In this document: positions 50,773 through 59,820 of the stretch, in pieces
Numbering within the stretch: the stretch's first letter is position 1
How the letters are laid out: every line of letters begins with the position of its first letter
Origin: JAOUEA01 sp963810945
GTDB lineage: Bacteria; Actinomycetota; UBA4738; HRBIN12
DNA length: 64,000 bases
Assembly (NCBI GenBank): GCA_963810945.1
Contig: CAWEPI010000004.1
Location: 620,001 to 684,000 of the forward strand
Direction: 5' to 3'
Notes under the pieces: generated by a model
Database searches by the model: none
Seen by the model: the letters and a program-made list of their open reading frames with translations, nothing else
What the model was told of the DNA's origin: nothing
Made by a program: the position numbers and the translations under genes

Positions 50773-53074
50773 TCAGCGTTCGCGGACGTAGAGTCCGCGC
50801 AGACGCTGCCCCCACGGGGTGCCCCGCCGCAGATCCTTCAGCGTCGTCGCGGCGGCCGCCGAGGCCGAGCGCGCCTCGTCCGGGCCCGGATCCGGGGCCG
50901 CGTACGCCGCCCCCACGGCGAGCCTGGTCAGCCGATCGAGATCGCCGTCGTGCAGGAGGCCGGATGCCTGCACCCGGGCGCGGAACTCCTCGGGCGTCTC
51001 ACCCGTCCCGCGCGCGTATCCGAGCTCGGCAGCGCGCTCGGTGAACACGTCGTAGGTGGCGAGGATGAGGCGCCGGGGCTCGCCCGAGGCCTTGCGCAGC
51101 CGTCGTTGACGACGCACCGCCCGGAACGCCGGCAAGAGCAGCAGGAAGAGCAGGACCAGCCCGAGCGCCGCCAGCAGGATCCTGCGTCCCGTGATCGGCC
51201 GACTCGCGGCCGCGGCCGCTCCTTCGGGCACCGGGATCGGCGCGAGGCCCCCTTCGGTGTCGTGGAGGTTGATGTCGGCGCCACGCGTCCCCGTGGTCTC
51301 CGTGGGTGGGTGTTGGCCGTCGTGCCTGGGACCATGACAACCACCAGGCTTGTCACACTGAGGAGTGCCTGGGGTCTGGGTCAGGTACTCGTCGGCGATC
51401 GGGTTGATCTTGTGCGGCGTGGGTTCGAAGGCGAGCCATCCGTAGCCCGGGATGAGCACCTCGGGCCAGGCATGGGCGTCATCCGTCGAGACCGTCCATA
51501 GGTTGGGGTCGGTCGCCGAGCTGATCCCCGACGTGAAGCCCACCGCTACCCTGGTCGGGACGCCTTCCATCCGGAGCATGGCCGCCATCGCGGTCGCGAA
51601 CTGTTGGCACATGCCCCTGGGGTTGGTCGTGAGGAAGTCCAGGAGGGCCGTCGAGTCGTCCCGCTTCGCGACGGTGCCGTCGTAGACGAAGCCCCCGCTC
51701 GTCAGGAAGTTCTGGATCGCGATGGCCTTGTCGTACGCGTCGTCGGGGGAGCCCGCTTTCTCCACGATGTTGTCGGCGATCGCCTGGATCTTGGGGTCGA
51801 GGTTGTCGGGCAGGTCGAAGTACTGCGGCATCTGTGCGGGCGTCGGCATGGACGCGGACGACGACGCCGTCCGCAGCTCCTCGGGGGTGGGCGCGATCTG
51901 GAGCGACGTCGCGGTGTACTGGGTGCCCTCGTCGAGGCTCCCCCCGATCGTCACCGTCCCCGACTCCGCGTCCCACATCGCCGGTTGGCCGAGCTCGAGC
52001 GCCACCGGGGTCGCGCCCACGGGAACCTCGTGCTGGTCGAGGGTGCTGACGTAGTGGAAGTGCTGCTGGACGCTCGGGGCTTCGGTCGATGAGAGGTGGC
52101 TCGGGTCGAGCTGGGGCTCGGTTTCCGCCGGGTTCGCCGGCAGCGCCACCGGGTCGGCTCCCGAACCCGGGAGCCATTCCGCTCCGTTGAAGTCGGTGAG
52201 CACGGTGTAGCGGTAGTAGCTCGGCGACTGCGTCTCGACCGTGAACAGGTCGACGGGGTCGTCTCGCTGCAAGTTGTTCGCGACGCTCACCAACGGGTCG
52301 ATGTGCACCCGGTCGCCGTCGTGGGTGCTGAAGTCCAGGATGGCGCGCGAGCCGAACCCCGGGACGAGCAGGGGGGCGATCAGCGCGAGGGCCACGGTGG
52401 CGAAGGCAACGCCGCGGGCGCTGCGGCCGGTGCTCACGCTCAGCCGGGCCTCCCTCCCCGGTCCGGTCCACAAGGGTCCCCATCCCTGCACGCGCCGCAG
52501 CCCGTCCGCGAAGATCACGAGGAGGGCGGCGGCGAGGAACAGCGACGCCGTAGACCGGCTTCACGAACTCCTCGAGCACGGTGTCGGCGAAGGCCACGAG
52601 CGCGATCGGGGGCAGCAGCGCCAAGAGCGGGCTCCCCGCGCGGAACGCGAGGGCGTGGGAGGAGAAGACGGCGGCCCACACGGCCGTCAGCGCGGCGAGC
52701 ATGAGTGGCGGCAGCGGCTGGCTCGGCGCCACCTGGAACCGGGCCTCCTGCCCCACCACGCGCGCGGCCTCGCCGATCGCGCGCAGCGTGTCGATGGTCG
52801 GCAACCCGTACCAGGTGGTGGAGCGGAATACCAGGAGCCCGAGCACGACCAGGAGCGCGGCCGCGCTGACGGACGTCGCCAGGAGCAGGTTCTTGCGTTC
52901 CAGGGCGCAGGCCAGGACGGCGGAGATCGCCGCCGCCAGCATCAGCCGCTGCGAGGACGCGGGGCCGAGGAACACGCGGCCGATCGCCATCGCCGTGACC
53001 ACCCCGAGCAGGGTCGTGGCCGCGAGGGCGATCAGACGCTGTGTGCGAGCGGTCGTTCCTTGGGTGCGTGCCAT
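50773..53074 (-). CDS. TgpA-type transglutaminase-like membrane protein, apparent 1-base frameshift
   Basis: A membrane protein of about 766 residues with an extracytoplasmic transglutaminase domain. ATG 53074 opens five or six N-terminal TM helices to EEFVKPVYGVA. The frame then breaks near 52541-52546, and the rest continues from about FADGLRRVQGWGPLW in a second frame. A one-base correction gives a whole number of codons. The catalytic triad segments are RGMCQQFATAMAAMLRMEGVPTRVAVGF (Cys), DDAHAWPEVLIPGYGW (His) and a following acidic residue; a C-terminal TM helix and DUF4129-like tail follow. It is the last gene of the MoxR-DUF58-transglutaminase operon, overlapping the DUF58 gene by 43 bases. 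Confidence 0.85.
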
Positions 53075-54262
53075 CGATCGTTCAACCTCATGGATGGGGG
53101 GAGCAGGATGCAGTCCCAGCCGGCCCGCGTGAGGGCGAGCCGGGCCTGCGTCGCCCGGCCCTCGAGTTCGGCCAGACGCTCGGCGGTCAACCGCTGGGGG
53201 TCGACCGGGTAGATCAACACGGCGAGCTTGGGGCCGTAGCCGGAGGCCGCCCTGATCGTCGACGTCACCTCGCCCGGCGCGGGGATCCCGCCGACCAGCA
53301 CGAGGGAGGTGTCGGCGGCCGCGCCGGCACGCAGGTTCGTGAGGGCCGGGCCCGCGGTCCGGCTGGCCGAATGTCCCAACGCGGCGAGGGTGTCGAGGAA
53401 CCGATCCTCGGTGACGGGGGTCGGCGGGACGTCGGCCGTGCTCACGCGCAGGACGAACCCTTTCCGGGCGAGCAGGACCCCGAGCGTGGCCGCCACCGAG
53501 ACGGCGCGCTCGAAGGGGGCCGTGTGGGTCTGTCCGACGGCGGCCGCCCGGTTGTCCAGGAACACGAGCCCGCTCGCGCGCCGCGTCGACTCGTCCTGGC
53601 GGATCATCAGCTGGCCCGTGCGTGCGACCGAGGCCCAATGGAGCCGGCGGAGGTCGTCGCCTTCCTGGTACTGGCGCATCGTGTAGTACTCCTCGCCGGT
53701 GCGGAAGAGCTGACGCGCGCGCGAGGAGCCGAAGCTCATCCCGGCCGACGGATCCGGCGACCGCTCGAGGTCCTCGATCTCGGGTGTGACGAGGAGGTCC
53801 TCGTGCTCATCGAACTCCATCTGGAGGCGCGTGAGGGCGAACGCGTCGGTGACGTCGACGGCGAGCGGTCCGATGCGATAGCGCCCGCGGACCTGCGGCA
53901 GCACGGTGTAGGAAGCCTGGAGCGTGCCGCGTCCCGGGATCCCCGAGACGACGAGGCGGGCCGGCCGCCCGAGCGACGGCGGGCACCTGATCCTCCAGGA
54001 GCAGGAACGAGGTGGGCGAGGGCGACCGGTTCTCGATGTCGAGGGTGACCGTCACCCGCGTGCCCGGGACCACGCGGATGTCCGAGAGCCGCCGCCGGGT
54101 GGCGATCCGGCTGCGCCGACGTCGGGCGAGCAGCGCCGCGAGGAACGGGAGCGCCGCCAGGCCGACGCCCACCACCTCCATGCCGGGGGAGCCGACGATG
54201 CGCGCCACGACCCACATCGCGAGGCCGGCGACGAACACCGTGACCCCGCGACCCGTGAGCAC
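53032..54262 (-). CDS. DUF58 (vWA-like) protein, apparent 1-base frameshift
   Basis: A protein of about 409 residues, a standard partner of MoxR ATPases. Two N-terminal TM helices and the beta domain up to LLLEDQVP are in one frame. From LGRPARLVVSGIPGRG onward, the rest is in another frame, including SSRARQLFRTGEEYYTMRQYQEGDDLRRLHWASVARTGQLMIRQDE (the DUF58 signature). Removing one G from GGG at 53981-53983 rejoins them and gives a whole number of codons. The GTG start overlaps the MoxR stop by one base. Confidence 0.86.
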
Positions 54263-55236
54263 TAGGGGTCCTCCGCCACCGGGACGGGCACGTCGGCGAG
54301 GAGTTCGCGCAGGATCACCTCGGCCGATCGGCCGCTCATGACCGCGTCGGCGGTCACGATCACGCGGTGGGCGAGCACCGGGATCGCCAAGGCCTTCACG
54401 TCGTCCGGGATCACGAAGTCGCGCTCTTCCGAGGCCGCCATCGCCCGGGCGGCGCGCAGGATCATGATCGAGGCACGGGGGCTGGCGCCCAGGTACATGT
54501 CCGAGTGATGTCGGGTCGACTCGACGAGGTCGACGATGTAGCGACGGAGGGCGGGGGCCACGTGCACCCGGCGGGCCTGCTCGATCATCTCGGCCACGCC
54601 GGGGGCGTCCGCCACCGCGTGGATCTCGGTCAGCGGGGCCGCGCCGGTGTGGCTCGCGAGGATGTCGGCCTCGACGTCGGAGGTCGGGTACCCGATCGAC
54701 AGCCGCAGCATGAACCGGTCCAGCTGCGCTTCGGGCAGGGGGTAGGTGCCCTCGTGCTCGATCGGGTTCTGCGTGGCGATCACCATGAACGGCGTGCCGA
54801 GGGGGTGGGTGACCGTGTCGACGGTGACCTGGCGCTCCTCCATGCACTCGAGCAGCGCGGATTGCGTCTTGGGCGAGGCCCGGTTGATCTCGTCGCCGAG
54901 GACGATGTTCGCGAAGATCGCGCCCGGCTTGAACTCGAAGTCCCGCTGCTCCTGGTTGAAGACGTTGACGCCCGTGACGTCGGTCGGGAGCAGGTCGGGG
55001 GTGAACTGGATCCGGCGGAACGAGCAGTCGATCGAACGCGCGATGGCCTTGGCCAGCATCGTCTTGCCGACGCCCGGCACGTCCTCGATCAAGAGGTGTC
55101 CCTCGGCGATCAGGCAGACCAGCGCGAGACGGATCTCGGCGTTCTTGCCACGCACGACCTGTTCCACGTTCGTTTCGATCTCGCGGAACCGTGCGGCGAA
55201 TGCCTGCCAGTCCTGCGGACGCTCGCGAACCTCCAC
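54262..55236 (-). CDS. MoxR-family AAA+ ATPase
   Basis: A 324-residue chaperone-like ATPase. Walker A IEDVPGVGKTMLAKAIA, Walker B ANIVLGDEINRASPKTQSALLECMEERQV, sensor 1 FMVIATQNPIEHEGTYPLPEAQLDRFM and the lid domain with SPRASIMILRAARAMA are typical MoxR. GTG 55236 follows a strong GGAGGTGAT ribosome site. It heads the operon with the DUF58 and transglutaminase proteins, a set thought to act in envelope protein maturation or cross-linking. Confidence 0.93.
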   Translation of the reverse strand: MEVRERPQDWQAFAARFREIETNVEQVVRGKNAEIRLALVCLIAEGHLLIEDVPGVGKTMLAKAIARSIDCSFRRIQFTPDLLPTDVTGVNVFNQEQRDFEFKPGAIFANIVLGDEINRASPKTQSALLECMEERQVTVDTVTHPLGTPFMVIATQNPIEHEGTYPLPEAQLDRFMLRLSIGYPTSDVEADILASHTGAAPLTEIHAVADAPGVAEMIEQARRVHVAPALRRYIVDLVESTRHHSDMYLGASPRASIMILRAARAMAASEERDFVIPDDVKALAIPVLAHRVIVTADAVMSGRSAEVILRELLADVPVPVAEDP

Positions 55237-55605
55237 GCATCACCTCCAACGAACAACCCGCCCATCTTACGCCCGTCCCCCCGAAGCGCATCGGGCGCAG
55301 GGCACGTGCCCATCCATGGATGCACGGATGCACCGGAACGCTTAGAGACGGCCAGACGATCCTGCACAGGAGTACGTGCGCGGAGAGCTGGCGGGTTGGC
55401 ACGTCGACCGATGGGTCGGGCCGGCCCAGGCGCGGACGCCCCGCGCGGCCCCTGTTCGCAACTCCTGGGCATCGCGACCGGGCCGGCCCTTCCGGTCGCC
55501 AAGATTACACGGTTGTGATTCCCCGGCGCCACAACGTCGGTCTCGCGCAGCGCGCGAGGCCACCCGGACCTGTGTTCGGGCGGGGCGCAGGCTACACTCG
55601 CGTCC
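55237..55605. other. Intergenic region between the divergent moxR and HNH genes
   Basis: TAAGAT (minus strand, 55269-55264) may be the moxR -10. A 12-bp palindrome CATCCATGGATG (55311-55322) runs into two tandem copies of GGATGCAC (55318-55325 and 55326-55333). TACACT (55593-55598) is the -10 of the HNH gene. No gene is recognised in the remainder. Confidence 0.45.
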
Positions 55606-56088
55606 ATGGGACGTGCGCTCGTCCTCAATGCAACGGACTCGCCGCTGGCGGTGGTGCCTGCGCGGCGAGCGGTCGTGCTCGTCCTCAAGGACAAGGCCGA
55701 GGTCGTCCTGTCCAACGGGATGGTGTTCCATGCCGAGCGGATCGTGATGGAGGCGCCGTCGGTGGTGCGTCTGCGCCGGTACGTCCGGGTGCCGTACCGG
55801 CCGCACGCGCCGCTCACGCGTCGCGCGGTCTTCGCCCGGGACGCGTGGGCCTGTCAGTACTGCGGGGCGGCGGCCGAGAACCTCGATCACGTCGTGCCCA
55901 AGTCGCGGGGCGGCCTCCACGTCTGGGAGAACGTCGTCGCGGCGTGCCGTCGTTGCAACGCCAAGAAGGAGGACCGCACGCCCTCCGAGGCGGGCTTCCA
56001 CCTGGCGCGCCAGCCCTTCGCGCCCCGCGACGGGTTCCACCTCACGCTCGGTCATCTCGAGCCCGGCTGGGATGCCTTCCTGATCTGA
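55606..56088 (+). CDS. HNH endonuclease-family protein
   Basis: A 160-residue protein. After an N-terminal domain common to this group (ALVLNATDSPLAVVPARRAVVLVLKDKAEVV) comes an HNH module: FARDAWACQYCG, LDHVVPKSRGGLHVWENVVAACRRCNAKKEDRTP, with two CxxC pairs for a structural zinc and the His/Asn catalytic set. This form is widespread in free-living bacteria outside restriction or phage loci; its role is unknown. TACACT is 7 bases before ATG, so it is likely leaderless. Confidence 0.88.
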   Translation: MGRALVLNATDSPLAVVPARRAVVLVLKDKAEVVLSNGMVFHAERIVMEAPSVVRLRRYVRVPYRPHAPLTRRAVFARDAWACQYCGAAAENLDHVVPKSRGGLHVWENVVAACRRCNAKKEDRTPSEAGFHLARQPFAPRDGFHLTLGHLEPGWDAFLI

Positions 56089-56185
56089 TCCTCACTCCGG
56101 TCTTTCCGGCGTCGGATCCGCACCTCCGCACCGGTTCCGGTGCCTCCCCGCGAGTCATCGAACAACAGTTCGGGGTTGTTTCCTG

Positions 56186-56231
56186 TTGACGCGGTGGAGT
56201 GCTGGTGGCATAAACGTGGGGCTCAGTGGAG
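56186..56231 (+). promoter_or_regulatory. mraZ promoter with MraZ-binding direct repeats
   Basis: TTGACG (56186-56191) with CATAAA at a 17-base spacing is a plausible promoter. Four GTGG-type boxes, GTGGAG (56194), GTGGCA (56205), GTGGGG (56216) and GTGGAG (56226), occur at intervals of 11, 11 and 10 bases. That is the helical spacing of MraZ operator repeats known from E. coli and others, so mraZ is likely autoregulated. Confidence 0.75.
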
Positions 56232-56246
56232 GAAAGGGGAGGGGGC

Positions 56247-56675
56247 GTGGCCGAACTGCTCGGCACGCACAGCTATCAGCTCGACCCCAAGGGACGGGTG
56301 TCGTTGCCGGCGAGGTTCCGTGAGGCCTTCGCCGACGGCGTCTGGCTGACGATCGGCCAGGACGGCTGTCTCTATGTCTTCCCCAGGGCTGAATGGCAGC
56401 GGCGCTCCGACGAGGTCGCGTCTTCACCCCTTTCCGACGCGGACGGGCGGGCGTACTCCCGGCTGTTCTTCGGCTCGTCCGACGAGGCGAAGCTCGACAG
56501 CCAGGGGCGCGTGACGATCCCGCAGCGACTGCGGGAGACCGTCGGCATCACGAAGGACGTCGTGGTGCTGGGCGTGCGGGACCGGATGGAGATCTGGGAC
56601 CGCGAGAGCTACGAGCGCTACGAAGGATCCTTCGCCGGCGCATATCAGGCGGGAACGCTCGATCCCAGGAGGTAG
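56247..56675 (+). CDS. mraZ: Transcriptional regulator MraZ
   Basis: A 142-residue regulator made of two AbrB-like swapped-hairpin domains. GTHSYQLDPKGRVSLPARFREAF and AKLDSQGRVTIPQRLRE are the duplicated DxxGR motifs. The GTG start (56247) follows AAAGGGGAGGGG; an in-frame GTG at 56226 would overlap the last MraZ box and is less likely. It opens the division and cell-wall cluster. Confidence 0.95.
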   Translation: MAELLGTHSYQLDPKGRVSLPARFREAFADGVWLTIGQDGCLYVFPRAEWQRRSDEVASSPLSDADGRAYSRLFFGSSDEAKLDSQGRVTIPQRLRETVGITKDVVVLGVRDRMEIWDRESYERYEGSFAGAYQAGTLDPRR

Positions 56676-56682
56676 GTACCGC

Positions 56683-56805
56683 ATGGCAACTTCCCCGAAC
56701 AAGCTCGGCGTCGAGGTGCGACAGAGCCTGTCGTTGATCGGCATGACGGCCCTGACGCTGCTGGCGTCGATCGGGATCGGCATCCTGGCCGGACACATCG
56801 GCTGA
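56683..56805 (+). CDS. Small membrane protein between mraZ and rsmH
   Basis: A 40-residue protein: MATSPNKLGVEVRQSLSLI, then a hydrophobic helix (GMTALTLLASIGIGILAG) and HIG. AGGAGG, partly inside the mraZ stop region, lies 10 bases upstream. It fills the gap exactly, with rsmH starting 3 bases after its stop, so it is probably translated. No family is recognised; a small division-associated membrane peptide is one possibility. Confidence 0.6.
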   Translation: MATSPNKLGVEVRQSLSLIGMTALTLLASIGIGILAGHIG

Positions 56806-56807
56806 GC

Positions 56808-57674
56808 GTGGCCGAGGCAGCGCGAGCGCCGCACGAGCCCGTCATGGTGCGCGAGGTCACCGGCTTCCTGGAGGGAAGCGGCACCGTCGTCGACATGACG
56901 CTCGGTGCCGGGGGCCACGCTGCCGCGCTCCTCGATTCCGGGGTAGAGCGCGTGATCGGGGTGGATCGCGATCCCTCGGCGCTCGCGCTGGCGCGGGAGC
57001 GCCTCGCCGCGTTCGGTGCACGCGTCCGCCTCATCGAGGGTCGGTTCTCCGAGGTCGACCCGGAGGCCGTGGGCGGCACCGTCGACGGCGTCCTCTACGA
57101 CCTGGGCGTCTCCTCGATGCAGCTCGACGAGGCCGATCGAGGGTTCGGCTACCGCGTCGACGGCCCCCTCGACATGCGGATGGGCGACGAGGGCCCGTCC
57201 GCCGCCGACCTCGTGAACGGGTTGTCGGAAGGGGAGCTCGCCGACGTGATCTACGAGTACGGGCAGGAGCATCGCTCGCGGCGGGTGGCGCACGCCATCG
57301 TGCGCAACCGGCCCATCACCACGACCGATCAGCTCGCCCGTGTGGTCGCCGGCGCGCTGGGACGACGTCCGGGGGGCCCCCACCCCGCACGCCGGACGTT
57401 CCAGGCGCTGCGCATCGCGGTCAACCGGGAACTCGAGGAGCTCGCCGCCTCCCTGCCTCAGGCGGTCGATCTCCTCGGTCCCGGTGGCCGCGTGGTCGTG
57501 ATCGCCTACCACTCGCTCGAGGACCGGATCGTGAAGCACACGCTCCGCGACGACGAGCGGCTCACGGTCCTCACCAAGAAGCCGCAGCGACCCTCGCCCG
57601 AGGAGGTGGCTCGGAACCCCCGGGCCCGCAGCGCGCTCCTGCGCGCCGCCGAACGCGCGGGGGTGGCCGCGTGA
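56808..57674 (+). CDS. rsmH: 16S rRNA (cytosine1402-N4)-methyltransferase
   Basis: A 288-residue SAM-dependent methyltransferase. HEPVMVREVTGFL, VVDMTLGAGGHAAALL (SAM loop), GVDRDPSALALARERL, GVLYDLGVSSMQLDEADRGFGYRVDGPLDMRM and the C-terminal VIAYHSLEDRIVKHTLR are diagnostic. The GTG start is 3 bases after the small membrane gene, and the end overlaps ftsL by 4 bases. Confidence 0.96.
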   Translation: MAEAARAPHEPVMVREVTGFLEGSGTVVDMTLGAGGHAAALLDSGVERVIGVDRDPSALALARERLAAFGARVRLIEGRFSEVDPEAVGGTVDGVLYDLGVSSMQLDEADRGFGYRVDGPLDMRMGDEGPSAADLVNGLSEGELADVIYEYGQEHRSRRVAHAIVRNRPITTTDQLARVVAGALGRRPGGPHPARRTFQALRIAVNRELEELAASLPQAVDLLGPGGRVVVIAYHSLEDRIVKHTLRDDERLTVLTKKPQRPSPEEVARNPRARSALLRAAERAGVAA

Positions 57675-58114
57675 GCGTCCCCGCTCCGAAGCTCCGTCCG
57701 AAGCCGCAGCCCGCACCCAAGCCTCGGCCCGTTCGTTCCGCGCCTCCCGCGCGGACGGCCGCGGCGCGTCCCCGGCCCTCCACCCCTCCCCAGTCTCGCC
57801 GGCGGGCGCGCCGCGGCCACCATCCCGTCTTCTGGCTCTTCGCCTCGGGGGTCGTCTCGCTCCTGGTCGTCGGGCTCGTGGCGCTCAACGCGCTGCTCGT
57901 TCAGACCACGTATCAGATGCAGTCGATCCAGAAGGAGGTGGCCGGCCTCAGCGATCAACAGAAGCTGCTCGAGGACGAGGTCGCCAAGGACTCCTCGCCG
58001 GACCGCGTGGCCGGGTGGGCCCGGGAGCACGGCATGGTGGCGCCGGAGCCCGGCGACATCGTGATCTTGCCCGTGCCGGGCGTCGCGGCCGCCTCCGACG
58101 GGGCTCGCGGGTGA
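57671..58114 (+). CDS. ftsL: FtsL-like cell division protein
   Basis: A 147-residue bitopic protein: a long basic, proline-rich cytoplasmic N-terminus (about 1-48), one TM helix (FWLFASGVVSLLVVGLVALNALL), then a coiled coil (QSIQKEVAGLSDQQKLLEDEVAKD) and a GMVAPEPGDIV end. Position between rsmH and ftsI, together with the topology, identifies FtsL, which recruits and activates the septal synthase. The gene overlaps both neighbours by 4 bases. Confidence 0.85.
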   Translation: MSVPAPKLRPKPQPAPKPRPVRSAPPARTAAARPRPSTPPQSRRRARRGHHPVFWLFASGVVSLLVVGLVALNALLVQTTYQMQSIQKEVAGLSDQQKLLEDEVAKDSSPDRVAGWAREHGMVAPEPGDIVILPVPGVAAASDGARG

Positions 58115-59820
58115 CGCGGCCGCCCCTGAAGCGGCTGGTGGCGCTCTTCGCGGTCATGCTGCTCCTGTTCGCGGGGATCGTCGTGCGCCTCGCTTTCCTG
58201 CAGGTCGCGGATCAGGGGCAGTACGCCGCCCTCGGGCTCGACCAGCGCGAGCGCACGGTCACGCTCCCCGCCGAGCGCGGACAGATCCTCGACCGTGAGC
58301 AGACGCCGCTCGCCATCACCCTCGACGCGCGCGACATCTACGTGAACCCCACCTACGTGACCGATCCGTATGGCGAGGCCGCGCAGATCGCGCCGCTCCT
58401 GGGCGTCAAGCCGAAGTCGCTCATGCCCGCCCTCACCGCGTCGGGCACCTTCGCCTTCGTCGCCCGGCAGGTGGATGCCGACCTCGCGCAGCAGGTGGCC
58501 GACCTCGGCCTGCCCGGGATCGATCTGCTCCCGGTGGCGAAGCGCTACTACCCCTCGGGCCCGCTCGCGCCGCAGGTGCTCGGCTTCGTGGGCGTCGACG
58601 GAGACGGCCTGGCGGGCCTCGAGTCGCAGTACGACGCCGCGCTGCGCGGGATCGCGGGCCAGCAGACGCAGGAGTACTCCGCCGCCGGCCTCCCGATCTC
58701 CACGGGGACCGACGCGCTGAAGGAGCCGGTCCCCGGCGTGAACCTCGTGACGACGATCGACCGCCAGATGCAGTACCAGGTGCAGTCAGACCTCGAGCGT
58801 GCGGTCCGCGCCAACGGTGCGAAGGGCGGCACCGTGGTCGTGATGGACCCCTCCACCGGCGACGTCTACGCGATGGCCTCCTATCCCTGGTTCGACCCCA
58901 ACCACTTCTCGACCTGCCAGGCCGATCCGGGGCCCTGCCGCAATCGGGCCCTGACGGACACGTTCGAGCCCGGGTCCGTGAACAAGATCATCACGGCGGC
59001 CGCGGCCCTGGAGACGGGGTCGGTGAGCGTGAACCAGCGGTTCCACGTGCCGGCCCAACGGCAGGTGGGACGGTTCGTGATCCACGACTCGCACGTGCAC
59101 CCGGTCGAGACGATGACGCTCGGCGACATCATCACCCAGTCCAGCAACATCGGATCGTCGATGGTGGCGGACGAGGTCGGCAGCGACGCGCTCGCGTCCT
59201 ACATGCACCGGTTCGGCTACGGCCAGACCACGGGGATCGGGTTCCCGGGCGAGGCGGCGGGCTCGGTCCCCTCCGCCTGGGACGAGGCGATCCTCGCCAC
59301 CGCCTCCTACGGACAGGGCGTGGCCGTCACGCCGATGCAGATGGCCGACGTGTACGCCACGATCGCGAACGGCGGCCGGTGGGTGGAGCCGAGGCTCGTC
59401 CGGGGCAGCGAGGGCCCCGACGGGGTCTTCCACGCGGCGCCGTCCTCCCCGTCGCACGAGGTGGTGAGTCCCGAGACCGCGCAGATGCTCTCGCGCATGC
59501 TCGCCGAGGTGGTCCAGGACGGCACGGGCGTCGAGGCCCAGATCCCCGGCTATCAGGTGGCCGGCAAGACGGGCACCTCACGCAAGATCGACGATTACGG
59601 CCACTACATCGACCGCTACATGGCCTCGTTCGTCGGCTTCCTGCCGGCCGGCCGCCCGCGACTCGTGATCGCCGTCTCGATCGACGAGCCGCGCACCGTG
59701 TACGGGGGCGTCGCCGCGGCGCCGCTCTTCTCGGAGATCGCCCGGTACGCGATCCAGCGCCTGGGGATCCCGGCCGCACCCCCGCTCCCGCTGCCACCCT
59801 CGGCCTCGACGACGCCATGA
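58111..59820 (+). CDS. ftsI: Septal peptidoglycan transpeptidase (PBP3/FtsI)
   Basis: A 569-residue class B penicillin-binding protein. An N-terminal TM helix (LVALFAVMLLLFAGIVVRLAF) is followed by the pedestal domain (RGQILDREQTPLAI) and the transpeptidase domain. The active site consists of FEPGSVNKIIT (SxxK), QSSNIGSS (SxN) and AGKTGTSRK (KTG). It cross-links septal peptidoglycan. The GTG start overlaps ftsL by 4 bases. No PASTA domain is present at the C-terminus, which ends in a proline-rich tail. Confidence 0.95.
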   Translation: MTRPPLKRLVALFAVMLLLFAGIVVRLAFLQVADQGQYAALGLDQRERTVTLPAERGQILDREQTPLAITLDARDIYVNPTYVTDPYGEAAQIAPLLGVKPKSLMPALTASGTFAFVARQVDADLAQQVADLGLPGIDLLPVAKRYYPSGPLAPQVLGFVGVDGDGLAGLESQYDAALRGIAGQQTQEYSAAGLPISTGTDALKEPVPGVNLVTTIDRQMQYQVQSDLERAVRANGAKGGTVVVMDPSTGDVYAMASYPWFDPNHFSTCQADPGPCRNRALTDTFEPGSVNKIITAAAALETGSVSVNQRFHVPAQRQVGRFVIHDSHVHPVETMTLGDIITQSSNIGSSMVADEVGSDALASYMHRFGYGQTTGIGFPGEAAGSVPSAWDEAILATASYGQGVAVTPMQMADVYATIANGGRWVEPRLVRGSEGPDGVFHAAPSSPSHEVVSPETAQMLSRMLAEVVQDGTGVEAQIPGYQVAGKTGTSRKIDDYGHYIDRYMASFVGFLPAGRPRLVIAVSIDEPRTVYGGVAAAPLFSEIARYAIQRLGIPAAPPLPLPPSASTTP

